DNA from: Carnegiea gigantea
Taxonomy: Eukaryota > Streptophyta > Magnoliopsida > Caryophyllales > Cactaceae
Direction: 5' to 3'
DNA: 64,000 nucleotides
Assembly: GCA_029747015.1 (NCBI GenBank)
Contig: JAKOGI010000178.1
Span: 376,569 to 440,568 of the forward strand
Part shown: positions 35,979 through 48,180 of the stretch, piece after piece
Layout of the letters: every line of letters begins with the position of its first letter
Numbering within the stretch: the stretch's first letter is position 1
Notes under the pieces: model-generated
What the model saw: the letters and a program-made list of their open reading frames with translations, nothing else
The model's database searches: none
Told to the model about the DNA's origin: nothing
Position numbers and translations under genes: made by a program

Positions 35979-37172
35979 TGATGTATATGTGGGTGGTAAG
36001 TGAACCAAATCAAACTCAAACAAATTCCAAACAAGAATCAAACCAAAGAAAAGTGAATATGGAAGATAGATTGAGATGGATCGAAGAATAATAACAAAAG
36101 AGGACAAAGGGATAAACAAGACCTTGCACTTGAGATAATCCTTCACGGAGCCACTCAAGGACTTGATCTTGGGCAAATCCTCTTGTCTTCACCAAGGAAT
36201 CACTCCAATTGGAAAAGAAAAGAGAACCTAGAACACCACTTGAACTTGCCAAAATTCAAGATATAGAACTAGGGATTTGGAATACTTTTGAGAATCACAC
36301 TCAAAGGTAATTGTATTTCACTTTGGGAAAGCTTACAACTCTGAATTCAAATGCAACTACATAACCCACCTATTTATAGGCTAAACAAAGATAACCAAAA
36401 GACTTAAAAACTCCTAGCAATTAAAACTAGAAAATTGAAAAGGCTTAGAAAATGGAAAAGACTCAATATAAAGGGGTGGGGGAGGTTACAAATAATATTC
36501 TAGGCTTCCAATCAGCTAAAGACATCCATCTAGAACACTCTAAGTCGTGCATGATGTCATCCACATGATGTCATGTAACCAAAGTCTCTTCATTTGCCCA
36601 GCATTTAATCCTTGCAGTAGCCTCCACTTCAAATACGCATAACTCTTAGAACACACGTCCAAATCCGGTGATTCTGGGCTTGTTGGAAAGCCTTGGAAAT
36701 CGATTTTCCAGAATGGGCTCATTTGCTCAATTTGGATAAGTAGATCAAAAGTTATGGTTCGAACATTACACCTATATCAGAACTGGACTGGAGCAGGACA
36801 ACTTCCCTTTGAGTGCTACTTTGCCCAATCAAATGACGTCCAAATTAAATAAAATTGGGCTTATTTTAAAGCTGACATCTTAAGCTTCAAAACCATGTGG
36901 CCCCTCAAGTTGTGGGTCCACTTGAGCTAGTCCAAAAAATGAGCACAAAAAAAATTACCTTCCGCAGGGATGAATCGGGCACCAATTCTTCCGGAAGGAA
37001 TATGAGTTTTATCTAGATTTTTGCCACTTGCTTGACTTCTTCATGGTGTCTAAAGTCCTTGAACTCACATAATAAGAGAAAATATGAGAGTTCCCATGCA
37101 CGCTCTTGCTTGACACTTTTCTTCTTGGAAGTTGACCTTAAATAAAAATGATGCATATGGGAATATGCATCA
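35979..37172 (-). repeat. 5' LTR of the TR-GAG element
   Basis: 1194 bp, TG...CA. As the upstream LTR on the minus strand it should drive transcription of the gag-protease gene. Confidence 0.95.
36369..36380 (-). promoter_or_regulatory. Probable TATA box in the TR-GAG 5' LTR
   Basis: CCTATAAATAGG on the minus strand. It is the best core-promoter match in the LTR and is conserved in both LTRs. The CTATAAATA core matches the plant TATA consensus. Confidence 0.6.
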
Positions 37173-37177
37173 GAAAG
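37173..37177. other. Target-site duplication GAAAG (right)
   Basis: Second copy of the 5-bp duplication flanking the TR-GAG element. Confidence 0.9.
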
Positions 37178-37249
37178 TATATGAGTGAAGTTCAATAATG
37201 GGGAGACTTCTATATAAGGAGTAGATAGAGAAAACTCCGCCAGTCAGGT

Positions 37250-38450
37250 CAAAGTCATGGTCTAAGTCAAGGAAAAATCACACATCAATTTTACTGGCAA
37301 GGCCCGACGAGATCACTCAACTCATGAAGATGATTTGAAGGATACAATGCAAACTGGGAGAGAGCAACAAGAAGGTATCCAGAACCTCACCAAAGAGTCC
37401 CAAGCAGAAAATAGTGAGCCCTCCTCAAAAGACACAAATGATTAGGGATGGGTAAAAATGGAGAATAAGAAGGAAGGAGAATTAGCGAAGAGCCCTCCTC
37501 AAGCAGATCCACATATAGAACGCACAAAACAACTGCATAAAGAATTGCCTATGTTCAACAATTAATTTAATAACTGCACAGGATTCACTTTAATCCCAAA
37601 GCAAAAGCTACCCCCAAAGGTCACTATGCCAGACATCAAGTTTCATGGAACTAAAAATCCGTATCACCATGTGAGGAACTTCATTAGTGCAATGACTCAG
37701 AAGGGGATTGACAGGGACATCTTTCACCTTATATTTCCTCAGAATTTTGAAAATGATATTATAGGATGGTATAATAATTTAGACCCACAGGAGGTTATAA
37801 ATTGGGAAGATTTACACAGGATTTTTTTATGTCAATATTAATTCCATACTGACCTCACAATCACACTCAAAGATTGGAATTGCTTAAGCAAGAAGACAAA
37901 AGTAGGGTTCACTTACCACTTAGCTAGATAGAGGCAAAGACTGCTCACACGGTAGAATGACTTTCCAAAGCCAATCTGGTGAGGCTATTCATTAGAAACC
38001 TATAGCCCATATATAAGTAGCACTTATAGATCACGCCATTGGAGAATTTTACTACATTGAGAAATGTTGGCATGTTTATAGAAGAAGTGTTGTCTAAGGA
38101 GGCACCTACTAAGCCTGGTAGTAAATAGAAAGACAACGACTAAAATAAAGATAAAAAGGCTAGTAGCTCCAAGGAGGTACATGCATTAAATCACTTTGCG
38201 GAATATACCCCTATAAGAACCACCTACACCCAAGCTTTGGAGCTCTCTTGGCCAAAGAGAAAATGGGCCTTCTTGCTATTAGGCCAGAAACCAAAGCTCT
38301 TTGATAATCTGAGAGATTGCTCCAACCCTGTACTATAAGCACCATCTTTTGTAAGGACATGATGCTGAGAATTATTAGAAATTCAAAAACAGGCCAGAAA
38401 GGATGTTCAAATGGGGACAACTCCAACTACCTAAAGCACATAGATGCCCA
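37250..38450 (+). pseudogene. Gag relic of the Tat element
   Basis: The open piece 37626-37841 (MPDIKFHGTKNPYHHVRNFI, then FPQNFENDIIGWYNNLDPQE and INWEDLHRIFLCQY) is the retrotransposon gag core of the Tat/Ogre type. Frames on both sides continue it with stops: LKDLELLKQEDKSRVHLP-like and YTPIRTTYTQALELSWPKRK after 38200. The gene was separated from its leader by the TR-GAG insertion upstream. Confidence 0.82.
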
Positions 38451-38929
38451 ACAATGAGAAGAAAACCCTAGGGGACCCAAAAAAACATCCTTGTTATCAA
38501 TAACCAAGATAGGAAATGGGACCCATCTGTGCTCATATAAAGGCCCAAAACCAAGGATGAGCAAGCCTGCACAACATTTAGAGGTCCTTGACCTACACAA
38601 AGGTGATGAAGAAGATGTATATGAGACCTAATTACTATATCGACGTGCTGAAATAAGTGAAGACAACTTCTAGTGTGAAAACAAATAAGAGGACTTATGG
38701 GGAGAGATGGACAAGGCAACAACCTAACATCATACAAAAAAAGGAGACATCATACTAATGAGGCCCTATAAGAAGCCCTAGAAAGAGAAAAGGCCACACT
38801 AGCCTAAGAAGAAGTTCTAGTACTCAAACATCTAATAAAACTTAAAGTAGATGTGACTATTTGGTAACTTAGAGTAGCTTCTCAAAAGTATAGGCAGTTC
38901 CTTGTAGACAAGCTGAACAAGATTGATGT

Positions 38930-39360
38930 GTCCCCCAGTGCTGCACCTGAGGAAATGATAGCCTTGATTACATTTAGAAAAGGCACTAAAACCTTCAGCG
39001 ACAAAGACCTCCCACTAGGAGGTTCAACACACAACAACGCCCTCTACCTTATTGTAATATGCCTTCAAAAGTATGTACACTTTGCCCTAGTTTATAATGG
39101 ATCAGCAGTAAATGCCTGCAACTAAGAGGTTAGGAGTCAAAGCTCTCTGCACCATCTACTCATCTAAGAGCATATGATAATCCAAAGAGACTAGTACAAT
39201 GTGCTACTCTCCTCAGCATTAGTGTGCGCCTTGTTAAAAGAAATGTGAAATTTCAAGTCCTAGACATACCAGCTGCCTTTAATCTGCTCCTAGGAAGGTC
39301 ATGGTTTAACAACCACGAGGTAATTCCTTCCACTTTGCATTAGAAGGCAAAGATGTTGAT
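38930..39360 (+). pseudogene. Protease relic of the Tat element, catalytic Asp lost
   Basis: KYVHFALVYNGSAVNACN (to 39122) corresponds to the Tat retropepsin active site usually written ALVDNGSALNVCP. Here the Asp codon GAT is TAT (Tyr) at 39093-39095. A downstream frame has the IPxxxNLLLGRxW motif near 39265-39305. Stops abound. About 39361-40500 is degraded linker between protease and RT with no recognisable domain. Confidence 0.75.
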
Positions 39361-40509
39361 GAAAGGCCACATAGCCACCATTAAGGGGGATAATCTATGG
39401 GCTATAATCACTACTACGTAGGCACACGATCACAACGATTTAAAAAAAAACACTCCAAGCAGTAGCAGTGTTAGAAAAGGATAAAGCTCCTTTTAACTTT
39501 GATCCTTACTCAAATTTAAATGTAAATGTTTCCTTCAGAAGCAGGGCTACTTCCAAGGAATGGCTATAGGACGAAGAGCAAATGGCTGGACTACATTCCC
39601 TTGACTCAAAAGAAAGATTACAAATTTAAGCTAGGGTATTGGCCCTTCCAGAAAAAGTGGCTAGGGTGGATAAGAGGCCTAGGCCTGAAAGGCTTCTATT
39701 AGAAAAGCTACCCAAAGCATTGCACTATAAGGCCTTATCCTCACGCTCTCAATGGGGTAATTCTTATGCAAAGGGGACAACTTTCCTTTTTATGGCTTTC
39801 CTGAACTTCGCTACATAAAGTACAAATTCATCCTAGTGTCAGGACTAGAAGTATTTAATGACTTCCTATTGTTGGAGGAGGCGTTCACTATTATGGGAGA
39901 AGGTCAGTCGACGCAAGACTAGGTTAACCTAGTAGAAAGAAACATCTTTGAGCCTGTTTGAGCAATGCTGTACAAAAAAAAGAAGAACCTAGTGCTGTTA
40001 TGTCCCTTGTCATGTCCAACAGTGGGTCTCATCCTATCGGCTTCATCACTGAGGCGAATACCACAGTCTATAAATAAGTAACTTACACAGCTAAGGGTGG
40101 ACGAAAAGTGTTCACTATAGTAGCTATAGGGGTAGTTTAGGAAGGCCCAGGATAGTGTCTAAGAGTTAGCCTTTAGTTTCTACATTAAATGCTCCTATTT
40201 CTCATTTCAAGAAGATGAACTCTTTTGTTTATAAATGATCTCTCCTTTCTTTTTGAGTGCTTTACCTCTTACAATGAAAATGAAGATATAGCTCCTAAAT
40301 AACTAATGAATGCAATGAAAGATCACAAAAATTGAAGTTCCATAATTTTGGATACAATACCAATCAACTTATGTGCCGCTAACGAGCCCTGAGAGCTCCT
40401 AACAAGCCCTGAGAGCTCAAAATAGGAAAATCACTAACCCTTTAGCAGTGAGAGAGTTTTACTTTGCTTATGCCAGAATTCATAGATGTCTTTGTATGGT
40501 TTTACAAAG

Positions 40510-41400
40510 ACATGGTAGGTACTGATCGAGACACTACTACGTACAAAATTTCTCTATACCTGAACGCTAAACCTGTAAACCAAAAGCTTCGTCAAATACA
40601 ACCAGAATAGGCCTTAAAAATAAAGGAGGAGATGCAGAAATAAATAGGTGTCAGATACATTAGAGTTGTATACTACCCCTAATGAGTAGCAAACGTTGTA
40701 CCAGTCTCAAAGAAACATGAGAGAGTAAGAATAAGTGTAGATTTTAGTGATCTTAATAAGTTAAGTCTAAAAGATGATTTCCCACTACCAAATATAGATA
40801 CCTTAGTAGATAATGTTGCTGGTGATGGTCGCCTTTCTTTTAGGGATGGGTATGCCACTTGCAGCCAAGTTAAGATGGTAGTGAAGGACATGGAAAAGAT
40901 TACCTTTATCCTTCTAAAGGGAGCCTGCTATTATATTGTTATGCCATTTAGGTTAAAAAATGCTGGAGCCACCTATTAAAGCACAACAAGCACCTTATTA
41001 TATGTCCTAATGCATAAGGAAGCGGAAGTACTGTATGTGAATGGCATCATCATAAAATCTATACAAAGGGATTGACATGTGCTGACTCTTCTAAAGTTCT
41101 TCACTAGACTTAGAAAGTACAATATGTGTTTAGATCCACAGAAGTGTGCATTTGGAGTCACTTCTGGAAAATTGTTAGGGTACATCATTAGCTTTCGTAG
41201 AATTATGGTCGACCCTTCAAAAATTAAGGCAATACAGGAAATATCGCTGCTTAGGATAGAGAAGGAGATACAGGGATTCCTGGGTCATCTGCAACACAAT
41301 AATCGCTTCTTATCAAAGTCAACTATCGTGTACGAACCCATATTTAAGAAACTGAAGAAAGAAGCAAAGCCCAGATGGGATCAAGAGTGACATGAACCAC
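40510..41400 (+). pseudogene. Reverse transcriptase relic of the Tat element
   Basis: LRQIQPExALKIKEEMQK, VANVVPVSKKHERVRISVDF, DLNKLSLKDDFPLPNIDTLV, MEKITFILLKGACYYIVMPF and RLKNAGATY appear in order, matching Tat-lineage RT. The YVDD catalytic motif is YVNG (41034-41045), so both Asp residues are lost. The 41079-41390 frame continues with the thumb/connection (LRKYNMCLDPQKCAFGVTSG). Several stops occur. Confidence 0.9.
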
Positions 41401-42260
41401 TTGATAAGATTAAAGAATACTTATTTAATGACCAGTGCTGGTGCCTTCGCAGCTTAGCATTCCTATCATTCTATATCTCACAACAACCACCACCACCACC
41501 ATGGGAGTTATTTTAGCCCATAAAATAAAAGGGGAAGAAAGGGCCATCTATTACATAAGTAAAAAGTTTCTCAAATACGAAACCCACTATAAGGCCTTGG
41601 GACAAACTACCTTGGCCTTAGTATGGGAAACTAAGAAACTTAAACATTCTATATTAACCCACATAGTATATGTGATGACACTAATGGATCGTACATGATA
41701 GTTGCTCGAACAACCAATGATGAGTGTCTAAGTAGCTAGATGGAAGGTAATGCCATCAAAAGTTTTGATCTAACTACATTCCATAGAAGTTCATTAATGG
41801 TAGGCCATATCTAACTTCTTGACAAACTTACAAGTGAAGATCAATGGGAGGAATAATGTGATTTTCCCGATGAGGAGGCCTTCCAGGCAGAGGAAGACAT
41901 ATAGACAATATACTTTTATGGGAATTTGGTATGGGCATCCTCTTCGTATCTCTGGAAAGGGCATACACCTCTATTTTAGTCAAGTTAGACTTCGAGGTTA
42001 CTAATAACATGGCAGAATATGAGTCCTATGTTATTAAGTTACATGTCGTTATGGACATAAGAGTTAAAAACCTTTGAGTGTATGAAGAGTCTAATTGGAT
42101 AATTAGTCAAATATGACAACAATAGAAAAGAAGCAATGCCTTGGTACCATGTAAAGCTCACTTGGTGGACCTCACCAAGAACTTTACCCACATCACGTAC
42201 ACCTATCTTCCTCGAGAGGATAACCAGTTTGCAGATGCCTTGGCAAACTAGCTTCCATAA
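41401..42260 (+). pseudogene. RNase H and second (archaeal-type) RNase H relic of the Tat element
   Basis: 41498-41690 gives TMGVILAHKIKGEERAIYYI and KFLKYETHYKALGQTTLALV, the first RNase H. About 41990-42250 gives TNNMAEYESYVIKLHVVM and ITYTYLPREDNQFADALAN, the additional RNase H that distinguishes Tat elements. The tract ACAACAACCACCACCACCACC at 41479-41499 replaces the usual catalytic-Asp region, possibly by microsatellite slippage. Confidence 0.82.
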
Positions 42261-42459
42261 TCAACGTCCTTAGTGGCATCCATTTGATGCTATTAGTAGT
42301 AAAGAAAGAGGAATAAACTAGCTCACTGTTGTTCTATCGATGTATGCAGTGGGACACCAATGCTTTATATTACGATATTTACCAATGCTTACCGAAGGAA
42401 GAATAACTTCCAGGATCGTCCTCTAAAATCCTAATGAGCATTAAGGTTACTAGCCTCGT

Positions 42460-43179
42460 AATATTTTGAGGATAAGAAAGCTATATAAGAAAACAGATAT
42501 ATGCATAAATCTACTATGTGTAATGCACGAAAAATCGTTAGAAATCATGAAAGAAGTTTATGGTACGGAATGTGGGTCACATATGAATGGTAGAATGCTA
42601 GCTAAGAAGGTCCAAAGATGGGATATTATTAGTCTACAATGCAAGCGGACTACTATGCTTATGTGGGAAGACGTCATAAATGCCACGTATATGCCAATTT
42701 GTAACATTAGCCGAATCTCGGGGTTGGAATGAAGTGGCCGAAGCATCTTACAAAAATGTCAGGAGGATAATTGAGAAAATGGCTAAAAATTACAAGGATT
42801 GGCATATTAAACTCCCATTTGCTTTATAGGGGTGTAGGACGTCAATTTGTACCTCCACAGGAGTAACTCCGTACTCCTTGGTATATAGAATAGAATCAGT
42901 ACTCCCAATTAAAATAGGAATACCCTTACTTAGGGTAATTATGGAAAGCTGAATCTCAGGGTTGGAATGGGTAAAAAAGCATATAAGGAGTTAGTGATGT
43001 TAGATGAACGAAGGCTAAGGGCACTACATAATGTCCAAATTTATTAAACTCGAATTTCAAGAGCTTTCAATAAGAAAGTTAAGCTAAGGGACCTCCAAGA
43101 AGGCGACATGGTTTTAAAGGACATAAGGACCCTAATATAAGACCCTCGATAAAAACTTAGACCTAATTAGCTAGGCCCA
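42460..43179 (+). pseudogene. Integrase relic of the Tat element, part before the solo LTR
   Basis: LEIMKEVYGTECGSHMNGRM belongs to the H2C2 zinc-binding part. The core then jumps after a deletion to NVRRIIEKMAKNYKDWHIKL, TSTGVTPYSLVYRIESVLP and RRLRALHNVQ, and further to KKVKLRDLQEGDMVLKDI. The reading frame towards LGP is cut by the solo LTR at 43180 and resumes at 44452. Confidence 0.85.
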
Positions 43180-44451
43180 CGACCACTACCACAAGTGCAT
43201 GGGTAGTTCATACAATAGATAAAAGATGTCATTCCTCAGGGACTAATGTAATTTATCAAGTCTTGTCTATCAGAATGTGCTAAGTAAAATTCTAACCTAA
43301 AGGGTTCGATTTAACAATTTCTAATTTGCTAATTTTTAAATCAATCAAAGAAAAATATGTCTAGGAATTCATGCAAATATAATAAGTGATTGGATCAAAA
43401 CGACTAACATGTGCTTTTTTTCTCTAATTGGTTAATCTCGAGAAATTACAATCTATCCAAAGATTTAGTCTATTCTTTCGAACTCAACCAAAATTTTCCT
43501 GAACTAAGCAAAAGTCGTTCTTTCAAACTAATTTGTCTTAACCTAAGTTAATTATCTTCGATTACTTTCTAGTCTTCCTAACATGCGAATCTCTCTTTCG
43601 AGACGATGCTATGTAGGGTCCAATCAAGCAATCCAATAACCAAATGTCACCTTTTTGTTTTTCATCCGATTGTTTCAATTGTGCAAGCAAATTTTAGCAA
43701 ATTTGCTAGCAACATGAATAACACTTGACAAAACAAAATCAAACCAATGATGAAGATAAGCACAATCTTTTAAATTAAAATATGATCCAACAACACTTTC
43801 ATATACCACTAAGTGCCTAAACAAAAATTAAACTACTCGCACATGATTAAGAGTTAATCAACTAGCCAACGTTTTGCGAAATCAGAGCGGAAGGGCTTGA
43901 CTGGGAATAGCCTTCAACGAAGGGCTTCAAATCACCTCAAGATCAATCACTCACACCCCAGATTTCTCGCTAATATAATAATCAAACTAAGAATCTAACT
44001 AAAAGAACAAAAATTTGAGAAAGATAAACTAATGCTAAACGTACTTGCTATGCATCTCCCTTCTTTTGCTACTGCCTGAACGAGGCCTTTTATAGGAAAA
44101 CTAGGATGATTTCGGCCAGACAGCTAAAGGAAAACAAAGAGGCAACAGTTTCACCTCTCACCACGGTCCATGGCAAGCACGACGGTCCGACCGTGGCCTG
44201 GGCTGGAACCGATTTTTTGCTCTATTTTTGCTCCATGGGCGTAGCAGCACATAGTTATCTGTGGGGGAGGTCAAATATATCTACCAAGAGTCAATTGCTG
44301 GGTAAAAGGCCTGAAATCCTGCAAAACACATCAAATAACTATTCCCAAGCATAAATCAAGAATGGGAGTATAAATAATAACATTAAGCACATAATTCTCC
44401 TAAAAATGATGCAGAATAGCCCTAAATGATGTATACATTAAGCACTTATCA
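43180..44451 (-). mobile_element. Solo LTR inserted in the Tat integrase
   Basis: 1272 bp, minus strand TGATAAGTGCTTAATG...GGTCG, flanked by GCCCA (43175-43179) and GCCTA (44452-44456). Excising it with one flank joins the integrase codons as LGPYVIKI, so the boundaries are nearly certain. The terminal CG should be CA, so one transition is assumed. A TATA box (CCTATAAAAGG on the minus strand, about 44087-44097) lies inside. There is no primer site, coding region or second LTR, so it is a solo LTR left by recombination. Confidence 0.88.
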
Positions 44452-44570
44452 GCCTATATGTCATAAAAATTATCTTGCCAGGAGTAGTGGTGAAGCTTTT
44501 TGATATGCATGAATGGAGAGGAATATCTCAAAATACTAACCAAGATTAATTATAGAATTATCATGCCTAA
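44452..44570 (+). pseudogene. Integrase C-terminus of the Tat element, part after the solo LTR
   Basis: YVIKIILPGVVVKLFDMHEW continues the GPY/F-type C-terminal module of Gypsy integrase interrupted at 43179. Confidence 0.8.
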
Positions 44571-45130
44571 GAAATCCATAATAGGCTTTTGATTAATACC
44601 TGGACCCACAACTGCGCCCATACTAGGCCCAAAACAAAACACAAATAAATATGTGATTAATGAACTACAAAAGCCTGATTACATACCTCAAATACATACG
44701 AAGCCCTAACAACCCAACCTAATCGCTTGCTACTTCTGCACACACAAAAAAAAAAAAAAAAAAAAGAGGAGAAGAAGAGAGAAGGCGGAGTAAATTGTTG
44801 GGGCCCAAAAGAGCAACCCCATGGGACAGTCGTTGGGGAAACCGACCAGTTTCTTGCAGGAAATCAGGCCAAGTTGCAAGTAAGTTTTAGCTAGCCTCTC
44901 TCACATCAAATATGGTCATCCCAACAAAAAAAATAAAAGAGTATGAAATCAGGAAAAGCATAAATGATTAAGGACTTTTAATGGTGATAAGAGCAAAGTT
45001 AATACTTTCATTGCCATCTAGAAAAATTTAAGAGCATGCAACTCAAATTGAAAATCCTAGTAGCGTATTACTATGAGAAAGCTCCAAACTTTATTCTAAA
45101 GAAACTACACAAAAGAGGCAAAGTTAAAGC
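44571..45130 (+). other. Tat 3' region with poly(A) run, no gene
   Basis: A run of more than 20 A (about 44741-44765) is followed by GA-rich sequence. No domain recognised. Confidence 0.5.
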
Positions 45131-45132
45131 TC

Positions 45133-48100
45133 CTAATCTTTCTTTAATTTCTTGTCCTTCACAACCGGGGGTGCCTTTTGGGAGGTCAGATCCTTGGCTC
45201 TCTTTTTACCATTTCGAAATGAGTCATTCTCAGCTGTTACATTCTTAGTACCATTCTTAATCGCAAAAAGAACATTTCTTGCCTCAACATCATGTTCAGT
45301 TATCCACTGTAGATAATGCTCCAGGACGTGTAGAGAGCGGGGGACAAACGACATTGCAATCGTACGAAGATGAAGTAAATAGTCAATCTAAAACTTGATG
45401 CAAAAAGGGTCATTCTTGTAGGACCAAGGGATAATGCAATCCAATGCAGGGGTACATTATTTATAACCAAATTACCTGCTTACTCGACCCAGAAAATAAT
45501 CAGTACCAATGAATAAGCTAATGAGACGCATATGGGAAAGGCATTCCCTATTGGTCATAAATGGTTGCATGAGCCACTACTAAATAACCCAACAAAGAGG
45601 AGGATCTTTCTCCAAGAAGCTGTTCTAGCCTGCTATGAACATATCCTTAAAAAGCCTCCTCCTTTGACAGAATTGTAAGGCAAGATATGTGTCCATATTT
45701 CTTAGAATTTTTATCAGTCTTAGATACTCTAACTACCAAACTACATGAAAAAAAATAAAGAAGTACCATTCAATCCACTAGCGTTGAAGAAATAGACAAA
45801 AAAAAAGAGAAAGCAGAAAAGAACCCAAGAAAAAAAAGAAAACAAAGAGAAGGGAGGCAGGGTCGAAACCTAGACGGGTTCCCAGGCCCAATGGGTATGA
45901 GGCCACCTGCAACAATAATCGGTTGTCTGAGAAAAATTGATCTAGTTTATGACAAATGGGTCTAAACATGAGATAGCCTCGACAACGAAGAGTAGCATGG
46001 GTGATTAGTCATGGCACACTATCTCTACTGCACTCAAAAGCATCACAAACCTCTTATTTGTAGAATGACCCACAATTAGGAAAGCCCTAAGAAGACAGAG
46101 GAGAGTAGCCATATGCCTAAGTACACCATTGAGAGTATGGCTATATTTTTTAAGGTAAGAAATTAAGGCCATAAAGTCTACTTCATCCCCAAAGAGTATG
46201 GTGGCCACATCCTTCTTAGCTAGACCTAAGACCTGACCATATAGAGAAGGAAGACCCTTAGGGATATCAGGTAGATTATGAGGGCAATAAAGGAGAAAGT
46301 AAATAATAGCACTAAACTGCTTCACTAATGGACGTAATTTATGCATCTTAAAGCGAAATTCATGCAATTTGGAACCCCAAAAACTGACCGCAACTCTAAG
46401 AAAATCCCAGAAAATCTAAACTTGACATATGCTAAGAAGACCATTCGCTGAAAACCCCAAAGGTCATGCTTATCGGCAGTATCAAGGGAAAGGAGCCAGG
46501 AAGTAAGCATCTTTTCTAACGACAGTATAATTTATTGTTGCAAAGCGTTGATTAAAATCCAAGCAAAATTCAGCTGACTGTCTTAAGGAATCAACTGTGT
46601 TCCAATTCTCCGTGAGAACAACAACTAAATCGAATTTGGATTAGGTAGGACACTAATACCAATTAAGATTAGGCAGAAAGGCCTCATGGAGAGCTCAGCC
46701 GGTATCTAGGCGGATCACTTGATTGCTATATGTTTTCTTCCTTATTAGTTTGCCCTTTCCCAGCTTATAAACTTCAGTTGATTGTAATTTTGAAACTAAT
46801 CAATAAGGTTTTTGAATTATTACTCAGGACCATGAGCTTTAAATATGTATCATGCCCTTTTTCTTTTTATATCTTTTTATTTTTAGGGGAAATGGGGCTA
46901 ATGTGCATTAGAGTCACGGTAAGCTTGCATAAAACTTTTCAAAAAACTAGCATTGCATAAACAGTGAATATAAATTACAACGCCGCACTTAAAGCATCAC
47001 AAATAGACTTAATGAATTTGCCTTCATGATTATCTAGGAACCTACTACTACTTCCACCAAAGAAGTAGTCGACATAGTGCAAAGTATAACCAGAATCCAT
47101 TGAGGTATGACTACTACCCAAGTTCGTTCAGGAATGCCCCTAGGGACCAAGGAATGATATGGAGTATCATCATGCACCATACTAGAGGAGGAATCATGGT
47201 TCTCCTGAAGACGCATACAAAGCATGACGATCTGTATGATCATAAATTTGGAGTGGTTCCACCTCTAATGGGTGGTCAGTATGTGAAGACTCAAGAATGT
47301 CTTGAGCTCTAGCAAAAAAAAGCCTTCTGGAATGAGAGGCATAAGAACTCCAGGGATGAGTATCTTCTTTAGGTCACTATGGCATAAATGAAATAAAGTC
47401 AATGAAAGGGCATAATATACAAGGTCAACTCAAATGGAGTAACTCACTTCGTCCATTAGAGGACAATAGCAAGTAAAAAGGCTTACAAATTCCCTCCTCA
47501 TGGAGTGGAAATGGCGCATTATTAGCCCAGACTATTGGAAGTTATACTGAAAAGAGGAGAATAGATAAAAGATTACAATTTAACCCATGGAAAACAAAGT
47601 AAGCAACATATTTACCCTGGTAAGAGCATGTTTCAAACGAGAGTTTTGGACACTCTGATTCGAGAACTAATGGGACATCCACATGCTTGGCTACCTCCCT
47701 ATATCTAGAGTATGCTTGAATTTCTGCACTCCTCCTAGTATACTAATGGCTCCCTTGTGAATCCAAGCCCCATTAGCATTATAAAATCAAAAGGAGTAAT
47801 AGTCATCTCATAAAATGGGAGGTGGAGTGTCTTGGTGGTTTCCCAGAACCTCTTGACCACACCTCAGTTAACACATCAATTGGTTAAGTCCACCCCCTTG
47901 TTTAATATGGAATAGAAAGCACTAAACCTCGCATAGTCTTACACCGCTCGAACTTAAACTCTAAGATGTCCTAACTTCCTTAGAGATCTCCTAGAAGCAC
48001 TAGCCACCCCAATTAGATCATCCTGAAAAGGCAAAAATGAAAAATGACATTAGACTAACATTAGATTGAAATTAGAAAGAAAAGTGAAGAAAGAAGAACA

Positions 48101-48180
48101 CTTACTGCATTTACAGTATCATGACTAGATGCATGACGACCCGTGTCTGGTAAGAGGTCATGCCCATTCTATGCAGCGAC
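45133..48180 (-). pseudogene. Antisense gene relic of the Tat element with plant-mobile-domain motif
   Basis: On the minus strand, opposite to gag-pol, 48022-47700 encodes RSLRKLGHLRV and then FWETTKTLHLPFYEMTITPF followed by DFIMLMGLGFTREPLVY. This matches the GE-T-T-L-x-D-hydrophobic-GL core of plant mobile domain (PMD) proteins. A consensus intron (GTAAGTG...TTTTCAG, 48105-48023, 83 bp) stands just before it on the same strand. Further open pieces at 46510-46325 and 46367-46005, and a Lys-rich tail at 45354-45133, probably belong to the same gene. Stops and frameshifts break it. Antisense ORFs between pol and the 3' LTR are known in Tat elements. Equating this one with a captured PMD gene is inferred. 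Confidence 0.62.

Larger units (their letters stand above)
32738..37172 (-). mobile_element. Complete TR-GAG element (gag-protease only), young, with target duplication
   Basis: Two LTRs of 1193 and 1194 bp, TGATGTA...ATGCATCA, flank a 2048-bp interior. The 5-bp target duplication GAAAG is intact at 32733-32737 and 37173-37177. The minus strand carries a tRNA-Met primer site, one uninterrupted gag-protease gene and a polypurine tract, but no RT, RNase H or integrase. By eye the LTRs differ at about 28 positions (roughly 97-98 percent identity), which makes this the youngest large insertion here. It sits in the leader of the Tat element in opposite orientation. Confidence 0.96.

Noticed and set aside
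44741..44765. Poly(A) run as the tail of a SINE or processed pseudogene
   Set aside because: No upstream body with polymerase III boxes or an exon-like match and no target duplication; it lies within the Tat 3' region.
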